Notes under the pieces: generated by a model
What the model was told of the DNA's origin: nothing
What the model saw: only the letters and a program-made list of their open reading frames with translations
Databases searched by the model: none
IMG/VR virus record: IMGVR_UViG_3300032297_000044
Span: 1 to 29,370 of that record
DNA from: a virus
DNA: 29,370 nt
Direction: 5' to 3' (one strand)
In this document: piece after piece, positions 16,376 through 24,628 of the stretch
Layout of the letters: the number at the start of each line of letters is the position of its first letter
Numbering within the stretch: the stretch's first letter is position 1
Translations under genes and position numbers: made by a program

Positions 16376-18064
16376 TTACTTCTTCTCGATACCGTAGGTG
16401 TCGTACAGCACATCATCGATTTGTTTTTGAGTTGGGTTCAATACCTTCTCTCGAATGAGTGCGTCTCTTGCTTTTGCGCGTTGTGCATCAGTAAATGTTG
16501 GCTTGAATTTGCCTTCTTCACCACGAGCACGCGCCTCATACCTGCGCATGTTTGGATCAGGTCTGTACCATGAGCCGGTCAACACCTCGCCCTCAAGCAC
16601 CAATCCATCAAGCACCTTTTGACGCTCGGCTTGATTTAGCTTTCCGCCCTTGTTCACTTGTGCCGCGAACAATGCTTTGTTTGCTTCTTGCGTGAACATG
16701 CCAGCCTTCTCATCTTTCAGGCCTAGTTGCTTTGTTACTGCGCTAATTTGCTGTTGCGTTGTCACAGCCTCTGGCGCCTCGTTCTTTGTTCCGATCGTGC
16801 GTTGCAAATTGATGAAGTGATTGCGGTCACCAGGTGACAGCTTGTCAAAATATTTGCGCAGATCAACCTTAGTCGGATCTTTGAAGTCAGGATTTGTCAT
16901 GGCTTCTTGCGTCAACTGGTAGTAGACATTTGGATCTGTCTTGACTTCAGTTCCCTTTGTGCGCGCCTCAACATCAGCCTTTGCTGTGCGTTGCAGGCTG
17001 GCTAGGTCGGCGCCATCCATGCTGGCCAATATGCTTGGCGGGATCTTGCTGAAGTTGCCTGTCTCTGCATACGAGCGCCATGCTTTGTCTTTGGCGTCGT
17101 TCTGAGCGGCTTGGATGATGCCAGTGCGCTCGCTCTCAAAAATCTTCAAGCGCTGAACAACCTGGTCCTCTTCTTTGCCGGATAGCTTTTCACGAGCCAT
17201 CTTGAGAGCGCCAGCAATGTTGTTGCCGCTACTGCTCCAGAATGATTCTGCAAGGCCTTGTTCTTTGGCGTCAGATGTGCCGATCTCGAGCGCTTTCTTT
17301 GTGCGCTGATAAGTCTCCGGCGTCATCTCATTGCCGTAGCGTTGCAAGTAGTCGCGTGCTTGATCTAAGTTTTGAGCATCGATCTGAGACTGTACAACCT
17401 GGCCGTGAATCTGGTTGGTTGCCTTCAAGATCAATTGCTCGCGCTGTGCACTCTTGGCTTCGTATCCAAGTTTGTCTGCCAGCTTGTTGGCGCCATCTTT
17501 TGCGGCGCCGTAGTAAACAGCAAAATCACCTTGTGGATTTTTCCATCCAGCAGAGTAACGAATCGCATCGTTGACGAATGAGTCAACTTGGGCGCCACTT
17601 TCCTTGATGTCGTAGTCGCGTTGCTCAACCAATGAGTGTTTGATGATTGCGCTGTTGGCACTGCGCATGCGAACGCCGGCAGAATTGCGCAACAAGATTT
17701 TTTGCACATCGTTCTCGGCTTGGCCAACAACATCAGTCAATGCGGCTTCAAGATCATTCTTGGTCTTCATTGCCGCGCCCACAGCATCCTTGCCTTTGAG
17801 CGTTAGGTATTGAGTTTCAATGGTGTCGGCTGATGCCGCGAATGTGTTGTAGAGTTCTTTGGCTTTGGCGTCATCAACTTCACCTTGCAGGCGGTCTGCG
17901 ATCTTCATCACAGTTGTGCCAAACGACTGCACTGCCTGGCCAGTCTTTGCAATTTGCTCGCCGGCAAAATTGCGCATCGGCTCTACGCCTGGAGCCTGTA
18001 TTGCAGGCATGTTGCCTACGCCTGCTTCTTGTGTTGGTAAATCGTAAATTGGTACTGTTGCCAT
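16376..18064 (-). CDS. internal virion / ejection protein, T7 gp15 analogue
   Basis: A 562-residue, almost wholly helical soluble protein without membrane segments or catalytic motifs. It starts MATVPIYDLPTQEAGVG with a flexible Pro-containing N-terminus. Long helices follow (FAGEQIAKTGQAVQSFGTTV; VDDAKAKELYNTFAASADTI) with a repeated helical-hairpin texture, and it ends DVLYDTYGIEKK. Its place between the gp14-like gene and the giant gp16-like gene and its helical content match T7 gp15, a part of the ejectosome channel that forms in the periplasm. AAGGA six bases before the ATG, inside the end of the preceding gene's spacer, supports the start. Direct sequence identity to T7 gp15 is not claimed. 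Confidence 0.82.
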   Translation of the reverse strand: MATVPIYDLPTQEAGVGNMPAIQAPGVEPMRNFAGEQIAKTGQAVQSFGTTVMKIADRLQGEVDDAKAKELYNTFAASADTIETQYLTLKGKDAVGAAMKTKNDLEAALTDVVGQAENDVQKILLRNSAGVRMRSANSAIIKHSLVEQRDYDIKESGAQVDSFVNDAIRYSAGWKNPQGDFAVYYGAAKDGANKLADKLGYEAKSAQREQLILKATNQIHGQVVQSQIDAQNLDQARDYLQRYGNEMTPETYQRTKKALEIGTSDAKEQGLAESFWSSSGNNIAGALKMAREKLSGKEEDQVVQRLKIFESERTGIIQAAQNDAKDKAWRSYAETGNFSKIPPSILASMDGADLASLQRTAKADVEARTKGTEVKTDPNVYYQLTQEAMTNPDFKDPTKVDLRKYFDKLSPGDRNHFINLQRTIGTKNEAPEAVTTQQQISAVTKQLGLKDEKAGMFTQEANKALFAAQVNKGGKLNQAERQKVLDGLVLEGEVLTGSWYRPDPNMRRYEARARGEEGKFKPTFTDAQRAKARDALIREKVLNPTQKQIDDVLYDTYGIEKK

Positions 18065-18073
18065 GATTCGTCC

Positions 18074-18685
18074 TTAATCGATGCCAAGTTTTGCGGCCAT
18101 TGCCGCAAGTTTGCGATCTTGGTACCAGGCATTGGCCACGGTTCCGGCACTGCCGAGAATGCTCGATCCAGCCGCCATGAATGGGCTGATAGTTGATGCG
18201 GAGCCTGCCAAGTTTGATGCAGACACATCCTGCATTGCTGATGCTGTCAAATAGTTTTGACGCTGTAGTCGTGCCGCTTCTGCGCTTCGCACGGTATCAG
18301 CGTTGACTGTCAGCATGTCGATCTCTTTCATGAGGTCGGTTGTTGCGATAGTCTCAACAGCACTGCCGACTCCCAGGTCAATACCTCGAGCGGCCATCGA
18401 TGCGCGCTGTGAACTTTTGATCTTTCCGGCGCGCAGGCTTACCTGGCCTTGCTTGAGTTGGCCAGCACGCAGGATCTGCTGGGCCGTGAATTCAGCCTGG
18501 GCCGCATTGAGTTCCGAGATGTCGGACTGGAATCGCATCGAGGATGCTTGTGACTCCAGTTGTGCGATCTGGCTTTGGGCGGCGTAGTAGTTGCCAATGG
18601 CGCCAGTGACTGCCCCGCCAATTGCAAAGATGGACCCGGCCTGGCTCATTGCCTGTGTCCCGGTTCCGGTCAATAAGGTTGCCAT
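18074..18685 (-). CDS. internal virion / ejection protein, T7 gp14 analogue
   Basis: A 203-residue protein with an Ala/Gly-rich hydrophobic start (GSIFAIGGAVTGAIGNYYAA) followed by a long Gln/Ala/Ser-rich helix (QIAQLESQASSM; AEFTAQQILRAGQLKQGQ). The conserved RASMAARGIDLGVGSA block, and the Ala-rich end, are typical of podovirus internal core proteins in the gp14 position, which insert in the outer membrane during DNA ejection. AGGAG lies nine bases before the ATG. It begins the three-gene ejection module, and a variant of the repeated 13-bp motif lies about 98 bases upstream. Confidence 0.87.
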   Translation of the reverse strand: MATLLTGTGTQAMSQAGSIFAIGGAVTGAIGNYYAAQSQIAQLESQASSMRFQSDISELNAAQAEFTAQQILRAGQLKQGQVSLRAGKIKSSQRASMAARGIDLGVGSAVETIATTDLMKEIDMLTVNADTVRSAEAARLQRQNYLTASAMQDVSASNLAGSASTISPFMAAGSSILGSAGTVANAWYQDRKLAAMAAKLGID

Positions 18686-18782
18686 GTGTCAAATCTCCTG
18701 TTTCGCCTGGGCTTGGAGGACTGTGTTGACCTTACCTCCACAGCACCAGGTTCTTGCATGGTTGAACAGTATCCGGGTCACC

Positions 18783-18798
18783 GGATCTTACGGGTACC
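18783..18798 (-). promoter_or_regulatory. variant of the GGTACCCGTATCC motif, candidate late promoter (ejection module)
   Basis: It reads GGTACCCGTAAGATCC on the minus strand, i.e. the motif with a 3-base insertion. It starts one base after the nozzle stop codon. A 6-bp hairpin ATCCGG-TGAC-CCGGAT (18771-18786) overlaps its end. It lies in the longest intergenic gap of the window (114 nt, 18686-18799). Nothing else was recognised in that gap except the ribosome-binding site of the gp14-like gene. Confidence 0.5.
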
Positions 18799-18799
18799 T

Positions 18800-21127
18800 T
18801 TACCCACCGATCGCAACCTCAAGGGTCATGCCGACGATGGTTAATGGCAGTGGATCAGACTGGCGGACAAACACCTGGCCGCTGTCGAGCCATGATGGTG
18901 TCAGCATGATCTGAATTTCTTGGGTCTTCAACTCAGGCGGCGTGCCGTATGGTTCGGTCGTCCTTTGCTTGGCCTCGACCAGGTTGTCCGCGTTGGGTCC
19001 AATGAAAATACCGGACGACTGGTAAACGCGGAGCCATGCCTTGTTGACATTCTTGTAGCGACCCTGGCCCATGCCGTTGTCGATGCCCATGGCCAGCGGC
19101 AGGCTTTGCAGGTCTGAGTCGTATTCCAGGCCAATGTGGATGATGCTTGCGGCCCGGTCAATCGTGATCGATCCACTGGTCACGGTCTTCTTGGGTTGCA
19201 CGGCGCCATCAGCCAGGATGGACACGCTCTTGCCTTCGAGCCAAGTCAAGCCACTGATCGTATTGCGTGCAAACGAATACAGCCTCGTGGCGGTGTTTCT
19301 GAGTGCGGATGGCAGTGTGACATCAACTCGAGCCGTTGCGACTGTTGTGGAGGTCGTGGAGCGGATTGTGAGGCGGTATGTGTTGCCGGCAGAATCGGTC
19401 AGCACAATGGCGTCATTGACATCACCGGTGCCTGGGTAGGTAAAGATGGCAGTCGACGCTGTGATGGTCAGCACATCAGCCGGACCCCAGGTTGTGCCAC
19501 CGCTTACCGTGACCGTGGTGGCCGAGGTATTTGTGCCGTCATATGTTGCGCCTGAGTCAACAAAGAACGCGTCCTCGATTGAATCAAAGTGACGGCTGGC
19601 CATGCGCTCGACATAGCGTTTGGTGACGCCGCCAATGGTGCGCTTGACAACCACATACAAGCGGTCTTCGTTGCCTTCTGCAACCACGGTGCAAGACTCG
19701 AATGTGCCGTCGGTATCATGCTTGTGCCACGCGCCCACTTGTTGCTCTGGCGTGTAGGTCAAACCAAGCAACATGCCAGATGTCGAGATGAACCAAATCA
19801 TCTGGATTGGCGCCTTGGCAAATGCCATGTCTGTGATCTCGTAGTTGTCAAACAAGTTGGCAGAACGGATCGACAGGTCGTTGGTGATGAAGCCGCTGGC
19901 CTGCCAGTTGTAACCCAGTTCACGCACATGGCCACCGCGAGCAGAGCAGTACACCAGGGCGTTGTTGATGATCACCGGTTGAACATTCGATGCACCGATG
20001 TACGACTGCGGTCGAACAGAGATGGTGGTTGGTGTGATCTCGTCGCTGTTTAGAGATGACACGCGCCACTCAGCAGATCCAGTCAGCAACAGCAACTGAG
20101 TCAACGGCACGATGTGGCGAATTGTGTTTGCTTCGCGAGCGGCCACGCGGAACTCGATGCGATCGTCGTCACGAATTGGCAGGCCATAGCTGAGATTGGA
20201 CTCAGTGCCTGACTTGGTCATCCAGATCTTTTGCGGTTCGTTGATGGTTCCAGCAAAACACCGACGCTGTTCGAAGTACGACACGGCTCCAGGGTAGTTG
20301 CCTGTGCTGGTGAATTCGTTGTCGTAATTGGGAGGAGTAACCGACAAATCCGGCGCGATGTTGTTGTCGACGATGCTCGTGCCAGTCGTGCTTCCAATGT
20401 AGCCATACAGACCTCCCAACAGTTTGTAGACGCGGTAACGCGATGCGCCTGCCACTGCTGACCAGGAAATTGTGTTGGTCGCACCAGTGACAAAAATGTT
20501 GTTGGTAACTGATGCCACGCTTGAAGAGATGGACTCGCCAATCTCATCAGCGGCAATGGCCGTCACGACATAACTCATCGTCTCGTAAGTGTCTGCGTTG
20601 GTCGATGACGATGCAGGAATGTACCTGGTTGCAGTCACGCCACTGGGCGCGGCAATCGGAGATCCAAAGTTGATGGTGGTCAATGTCCAGTTGGTAGTGC
20701 CAAGCCTGCGCAGTTCACGCGGCGCATAGTTTGGGTGCACCAGCGTCATCACATCGGCTGACTGCACATAGTGAATGTCAAACAGATCAGCTTCTGCGTA
20801 TGGGTTTGCAATCTCGTATGGCACACCACCTGACATCAATGTCGCGCCTTGTGTGTGAAAGCGTATGTAGCCTGGGCTTAACTCAATCACCATGGTTTGC
20901 GTGGTCGAGTATGTGAATGGGATCAGCCTGGTGCGCTTGGTGCTGTCTTTGACCTCGCGAACAAATGCAAACCCTGCGCGGTTTTCTGCCGGACCTTGTG
21001 GCGTGGCAATGAAGTTTTTCATCGTCGCCGCGCCGGTTTGATATTTCACATCATCGATGCGGCCAAACATCTCTGGCGACATCTCGCCGCCAGCAAATGA
21101 TCGTTGTAGTGTGCGCACATTAGGCAT
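18800..21127 (-). CDS. tail nozzle (tail tubular protein B-like) with inserted FN3-like domain
   Basis: A 775-residue protein. The start MPNVRTLQRSFAGGEMSPEM and following GAATMKNFIATPQGPAENRAGF are hallmarks of podovirus nozzle proteins. Further conserved blocks include RLIPFTYSTTQTMVIEL, PYAEADLFDIHYVQSADVM, RRCFAGT and LLLLTGSAEWRV. Residues about 159-265 form an extra fibronectin-III/Ig-like domain (APSGVTATRY; YVVTAIAADEIGES; ISWSAVAGASRYRVYK). It forms the distal tail tube through which DNA passes. It follows the adaptor gene by 2 bases, with GGGAG six bases before the ATG. The length is close to that of T7 gp12 (about 790 residues) even though it contains the extra domain, so other parts must be shorter. 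Confidence 0.92.
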   Translation of the reverse strand: MPNVRTLQRSFAGGEMSPEMFGRIDDVKYQTGAATMKNFIATPQGPAENRAGFAFVREVKDSTKRTRLIPFTYSTTQTMVIELSPGYIRFHTQGATLMSGGVPYEIANPYAEADLFDIHYVQSADVMTLVHPNYAPRELRRLGTTNWTLTTINFGSPIAAPSGVTATRYIPASSSTNADTYETMSYVVTAIAADEIGESISSSVASVTNNIFVTGATNTISWSAVAGASRYRVYKLLGGLYGYIGSTTGTSIVDNNIAPDLSVTPPNYDNEFTSTGNYPGAVSYFEQRRCFAGTINEPQKIWMTKSGTESNLSYGLPIRDDDRIEFRVAAREANTIRHIVPLTQLLLLTGSAEWRVSSLNSDEITPTTISVRPQSYIGASNVQPVIINNALVYCSARGGHVRELGYNWQASGFITNDLSIRSANLFDNYEITDMAFAKAPIQMIWFISTSGMLLGLTYTPEQQVGAWHKHDTDGTFESCTVVAEGNEDRLYVVVKRTIGGVTKRYVERMASRHFDSIEDAFFVDSGATYDGTNTSATTVTVSGGTTWGPADVLTITASTAIFTYPGTGDVNDAIVLTDSAGNTYRLTIRSTTSTTVATARVDVTLPSALRNTATRLYSFARNTISGLTWLEGKSVSILADGAVQPKKTVTSGSITIDRAASIIHIGLEYDSDLQSLPLAMGIDNGMGQGRYKNVNKAWLRVYQSSGIFIGPNADNLVEAKQRTTEPYGTPPELKTQEIQIMLTPSWLDSGQVFVRQSDPLPLTIVGMTLEVAIGG

Positions 21128-21129
21128 GC

Positions 21130-21810
21130 TTATCTCCCTGCGATCCAGGACACGATGTGCTCTGGCTTGATCTGGCGCTCATTGGAATCAGACTCCATTG
21201 CTTTGCCAAGGTAGAGGTTCATCATGGTGATGCATCGCTTGGCTTCTGCGGCGCCCTGGTCACCTTTGATCACTGGGCCGGCAAGCATCGATGCGAGATG
21301 CCATGACAGCGTGGTGGTGAACAGTGCAGAGAATTTTGTTGGGTCGTTGATGCGCGCCGAGTAACGGATCACGGCTTGCTTTTGGTTGGTCAGAATAATT
21401 TGCGAACCATCCTGCGCTGTTTCGATTGCAAACTTCTGCGGAACATACTGGCCAGCGGCAACAGCCGGTGAATAGTTTGTGTAAAAGTCTGGGTAATTTT
21501 CTGGTGTGAACGCGGTGCTGTAGTCGTCACGCGCTTCTGGTGGTAGCACTGCAATGACGCTCATTGCGTCAGCGGGATTGGCATATGCATGCCTCCACAT
21601 TGGCCAGGAGTTTTCAACTTCAGCGCCGTATGCGCGTCTAGTTGCAAAAGCCCAACTGTGCATCTCGAGCAAAGTGTCTCGAGCGATTGGATAAAAGCGT
21701 TGGCAGTGTTCTGCCTGCGCAGATCCTTCTGGTGGATCAATGCTTGCGATGGTGGCGTTGTCGCCGAGGTGCGCCAGCGCAAGGTTACAGATGTCGACAA
21801 CTGATGCCAT
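21130..21810 (-). CDS. tail adaptor / gatekeeper (tail tubular protein A-like)
   Basis: A 226-residue protein. The opening ASVVDICNLALAHLGD, then PPEGSAQAEHCQRFYPIARDTLLEMHSWAFATRR, is the conserved core of the gp11-like adaptor family that joins portal to nozzle. ATGATG at 21813-21808 gives two possible starts. GGAGG ends only two bases before the first and five before the second, so I chose the second. A strong terminator lies just upstream, so transcription of this gene needs read-through or a promoter I did not identify. It is coupled to the nozzle gene (2-base gap). Confidence 0.9.
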   Translation of the reverse strand: MASVVDICNLALAHLGDNATIASIDPPEGSAQAEHCQRFYPIARDTLLEMHSWAFATRRAYGAEVENSWPMWRHAYANPADAMSVIAVLPPEARDDYSTAFTPENYPDFYTNYSPAVAAGQYVPQKFAIETAQDGSQIILTNQKQAVIRYSARINDPTKFSALFTTTLSWHLASMLAGPVIKGDQGAAEAKRCITMMNLYLGKAMESDSNERQIKPEHIVSWIAGR

Positions 21811-21827
21811 CATGGCCTCCTAAATGT

Positions 21828-21859
21828 AAAAAGGGGACCGTGGTTTCCCAGCGGCCCCC
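21828..21859 (-). terminator. rho-independent terminator with GAAA tetraloop after the head genes
   Basis: On the minus strand GGGGGCCG pairs with CGGTCCCC (one G-U pair). A bulged C leads to an inner TGG-GAAA-CCA hairpin, and five T follow. It lies between the 65-residue gene and the tail adaptor, the position corresponding to the terminator after the capsid gene in T7, and probably sets high head-gene versus lower tail-gene expression. Confidence 0.87.
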
Positions 21860-21888
21860 CGTGACTTACGGCTTCCAATCAGGAAGGA

Positions 21889-22086
21889 TTACACGGAGCC
21901 TTCATCAGCGCCGCGCTTGGCTTTCGGCGTCCACTTCTTTGCAGAGGTGTCAGCTTTGGCCTCGTTGCCTTCATCATCGATAGGAACCAGCGCAGATCCA
22001 GCAGGACCATCATAGTCGACGATCTCGCCTTCATTACGAAAGCCGTTGTTGACGAAGCAAGGTGCGGTGACGCGGTATTTAGGCAT
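21889..22086 (-). CDS. small hypothetical protein after the cement gene
   Basis: A 65-residue protein: MPKYRVTAPCFVNNGFRNEGEIVDYDG, then a Lys/Asp-rich tail (KKWTPKAKRGAD). The first 35 residues look like a small beta-barrel of the kind found in short phage head-completion or decoration proteins, with a GEIVDYDG turn. The charged tail is probably disordered. AAGGAG eight bases before the ATG supports the start. It is the last gene before the head-module terminator, which suggests a high-copy head component. No function is established. Confidence 0.75.
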   Translation of the reverse strand: MPKYRVTAPCFVNNGFRNEGEIVDYDGPAGSALVPIDDEGNEAKADTSAKKWTPKAKRGADEGSV

Positions 22087-22101
22087 GTGTAATTCTCCTT
22101 A

Positions 22102-22536
22102 TTAGATTACGGTGAAGCCAGATGCGTAGAACTTCTTGCCGTCCTGAACATCCATAACGATGTCTGCAACAACCTTGCCGCCAGTGTTAGTGCCGGACAC
22201 GGTGTAGCGAGCACCCAAGTAACGCTTGCCCAACGATGCGATTTGCGGATTCAAACGCACGGCAACATTCTTGCCAAGAGTCAGATCAGCAGTCACGATC
22301 GCGCCGGAAGCGCCAATCACCACGACATTGCTCGACAGAGCGGCGTTGTCAGCGATGATGACTTCGAAGTTGGTAGAAGTACCACCAGCGAAGGCTTCAG
22401 TCATTGCGAAGTTCATGTAAAGGTCGCCGCCTTCACCAATGTCGCGAGCAACAGACAGGTCGATCGTATCGGTCGACACAGCGGTTGTAGTCACGGCTTG
22501 GTCAGTGGAGACGCGGAGCAGTTTATCGGTAATCAT
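22102..22536 (-). CDS. capsid cement protein, Bbp16-like
   Basis: A 144-residue beta-rich protein, MITDKLLRVSTDQAVT, with GGDLYMNFAMTEAF, FEVIIADNAALSSN, and GKRYLGARYTVSG blocks. This pattern is that of Bbp16, the jelly-roll cement protein that clamps capsomers together in phage BPP-1. AAAGGA seven bases before the ATG supports the start. It directly follows the major capsid gene, as in BPP-1. The length is close to that of the family. Confidence 0.87.
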   Translation of the reverse strand: MITDKLLRVSTDQAVTTTAVSTDTIDLSVARDIGEGGDLYMNFAMTEAFAGGTSTNFEVIIADNAALSSNVVVIGASGAIVTADLTLGKNVAVRLNPQIASLGKRYLGARYTVSGTNTGGKVVADIVMDVQDGKKFYASGFTVI

Positions 22537-22567
22537 GATGTGTTCCTTTCAGAGTTAAATTGACCAA

Positions 22568-23587
22568 TTAGGAAATGGCCGCTTCGGTGTTGAGGATAGC
22601 GTCAACGCGACGGAGCGGAACTCCGAGGAACGACAGCCAAGAGTAAGGCATACCGAACTGGCTCAGACCTTCATTGATCTTCAAGACATACTGGCTCTTG
22701 TCCAAAGCCGCAATCGACAGACCAGAGTGCACAGTGCGGTTCATGTAGAACGCGGCACGGCCCATAGCCATGTTAGGGATGCGGTACAAAGAGCGAGCCA
22801 TCAACTTGATGATCGCGGTTGCGGCAGTAGGTGCTTGCGTGCCAGTCTGGGCAATCAAGTCGCTCACATCGATGTTGGCGATGCGAACCACATAGCGCCA
22901 GTCTTTCACAACAAGACCGTTCTTCCACTGGTAGCGAGTAGCCAAAGCCTGCATGCGAGTGCCGTCACTGTTGTAAACGGTTTGCTCACCGAGGTCTTCG
23001 TGAATCAAGCCAGCCTTAGAACCTTTAGGGAACGGGCAGTACACAGTGTTGTCACCCCACACGACCAAGTAGATCGATGTGTTGTCAGAACCAGAACCAC
23101 CGGCCTTCAAAATGTTTTGACCGTTGGCGGCAGTGCTGTCGCTGTAGCGAGCGGCAAGGCCGAGGAACTGCTTGGGATCAACACCAGGGTTGCCGTAGAA
23201 CAAAGTCGTGGCTTGAGTCTGGTTCATTGCTTCCAAGAATGCAGTGTCTTCAGACAGGCGGAATTGAGCGGTGTTGCCGTTCAACATTGCCAAGTCTTTG
23301 TCCACTTCAGAGCGGGCTTCCAAGATACCGCAAGCCTCGTCCACTTGTGCAGTGGTCGATTTGCTCGATGGGATACCTTGGTTCAGGGCACGCCAGTAAA
23401 CAGTAGGCAAGCCAGTACGGATTACAACGCGTTCGCCGGTAGGCAAGTTGCCTTCCTTGAACACGCAGTCTTCCAAGATTTCGTTGCTCTGCGAAAGCAG
23501 TTCTGCAACGACGGGAACTCGACCGTCCGGGTCGACGCGTTTGGCCCAATCGGCCAGGGTGAGAGAGTTGTTCGACAAAGTAGCCAT
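22568..23587 (-). CDS. major capsid protein, BPP-1 type
   Basis: A 339-residue protein. Characteristic blocks include LTLADWAKRVDPDGR, EILEDCVFKEGNLPTGERV, LPTVYWRALNQGIPSSKS and KDLAMLNGNTAQFR. Further on are FYGNPGVDPKQFLGLAARY, VVWGDNTVYCPFPKGSKAG and MARSLYRIPNMAMGRAAFYM. They match the HK97-like major capsid protein of the Bordetella phage BPP-1 group and many podoviruses. AGGAG six bases before the ATG. The GC-ending codon choice and strong ribosome-binding site fit a highly expressed gene. Flanked by scaffold upstream and cement protein downstream. Confidence 0.94.
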   Translation of the reverse strand: MATLSNNSLTLADWAKRVDPDGRVPVVAELLSQSNEILEDCVFKEGNLPTGERVVIRTGLPTVYWRALNQGIPSSKSTTAQVDEACGILEARSEVDKDLAMLNGNTAQFRLSEDTAFLEAMNQTQATTLFYGNPGVDPKQFLGLAARYSDSTAANGQNILKAGGSGSDNTSIYLVVWGDNTVYCPFPKGSKAGLIHEDLGEQTVYNSDGTRMQALATRYQWKNGLVVKDWRYVVRIANIDVSDLIAQTGTQAPTAATAIIKLMARSLYRIPNMAMGRAAFYMNRTVHSGLSIAALDKSQYVLKINEGLSQFGMPYSWLSFLGVPLRRVDAILNTEAAIS

Positions 23588-23600
23588 GATGGACTCCTAT

Positions 23601-24281
23601 TTAAGATTGCTGATTTGAATAAAGCGCTGATGCTAAATCATTGAAACCCTTGGGGCCAGATTTCTGACCACCTCGAGTGCCGCCGACAAAGCGATCCTCA
23701 CTGATTGCTTTGCCTGCCCTGTACATCAATCGGATCATCTCCGGATGATTGCCCAGGCCAGACTCGTTTAACAACTTGCGCAGTTCTGGCGTACCAAACG
23801 AGTCGAGTGCTTTCTTCGCCACGACCAGGTTATCGTTGAGTTTGTCACCCCCGAATTCCTTGTCGGTGCGAGCCGATTCGGCCCATTCATTACGAGCAGT
23901 TTCCAGTGCTTGCATCTGACGCTCCAAGATTTTTGGTGCGACTTTGTCCAGCACTTTCTGCGCGGCTTCTTGTGGCAGATCCAATTCCTTGGCGATTTCC
24001 GAGAATGACTTCAGCACCTCGGGGTCAAACTCGCGGCCTTCTTCGGCTTTGAATTCGTACACTTCCGGCGCTTTGGCTTGAGCCTTGTCGCCGTTCTGAT
24101 CACCTTCGGTATTGCCAGTCTTCTGGCCATCCTGGCCAGCCTGCTGGTTCTGCGTACCGTCAGCCTGTTGCTGTGATGCCTGTTGCTCACCACCCGTCGG
24201 TTGTGTGCTCGAGGCGTCTTGCGATGCGGGCGTGCCTTCAGTGGTCGTTGCGGCTTGATCCGTCATCAGCGATTCTGTCAT
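23601..24281 (-). CDS. capsid assembly scaffold protein
   Basis: A 226-residue acidic protein. Residues 1-75 are Gln/Thr/Ala/Gly-rich and disordered. A helical core follows (PEVLKSFSEIAKELDLPQEA; KVAPKILERQMQALETARNE), with WAESARTDKEFGG, RKLLNESGLGNHPEMIRLMY, and a basic Gly-rich end. This order, with the EWAESARTDKEFGG block, is typical of scaffolds in podoviruses with BPP-1-like heads. AAAGGAG seven bases before the ATG at 24281 supports the first Met. The start overlaps the end of the Bbp19-like gene by 44 bases. It directs procapsid assembly from inside and is expected to leave before packaging. Confidence 0.88.
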   Translation of the reverse strand: MTESLMTDQAATTTEGTPASQDASSTQPTGGEQQASQQQADGTQNQQAGQDGQKTGNTEGDQNGDKAQAKAPEVYEFKAEEGREFDPEVLKSFSEIAKELDLPQEAAQKVLDKVAPKILERQMQALETARNEWAESARTDKEFGGDKLNDNLVVAKKALDSFGTPELRKLLNESGLGNHPEMIRLMYRAGKAISEDRFVGGTRGGQKSGPKGFNDLASALYSNQQS

Positions 24282-24588
24282 TGGATTGCTCCTTTACCAT
24301 TTGTGGATATAACTCAGGGCACAGAGAGTGAATCATCGCAAGCATGCGATTGCCGAAGTTCCTGTTACCTTCTGCGAATGCCATTTGCATCGAGTTGGTG
24401 TTGAACGACAGCCGGAACACGCCGGATTGATCCATAAGGCGCCACACTACACGACGCCCCCTCTTGCTACCCATGAGCCACTTGATGTCCGCCTCCTCGT
24501 TTTCGCGGGCTAGTTTTTCGCGCATGTCCTTGTCGGACTTTGCACGCTCTTGCCCACGCAAATCGATCGGGTCAAATTCTTTGCTCAT
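24238..24588 (-). CDS. Bbp19-like structural protein
   Basis: A 116-residue protein. A charged N-terminus leads into DIKWLMGSKRGRRVVWRLMD, QSGVFRLSF, MAFAEGNRNFGNRMLAMIH and CPELYPQMVKEQ. These blocks are the Bbp19 family, named from phage BPP-1 and present in many podoviruses between portal and scaffold genes. Its precise function is not settled; a head-associated role is likely. No clear ribosome-binding site precedes the ATG. A copy of the 13-bp motif ends 26 bases upstream, so if that is a promoter the leader is very short. The 3' end overlaps the scaffold start, consistent with coupling. Confidence 0.87.
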   Translation of the reverse strand: MSKEFDPIDLRGQERAKSDKDMREKLARENEEADIKWLMGSKRGRRVVWRLMDQSGVFRLSFNTNSMQMAFAEGNRNFGNRMLAMIHSLCPELYPQMVKEQSNDRIADDGSSRNDH

Positions 24589-24614
24589 GGCGCCAATCTA
24601 ACTACTGCACATTT

Positions 24615-24627
24615 GGATACGGGTACC
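24615..24627 (-). promoter_or_regulatory. conserved motif GGTACCCGTATCC, candidate late promoter (head module)
   Basis: An exact copy of the 13-bp motif, one base past the stop codon of the jelly-roll gene and 26 bases before the Bbp19-like start. It opens the head gene block, which then runs to the terminator at 21828-21859. Confidence 0.6.
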
Positions 24628-24628
24628 C

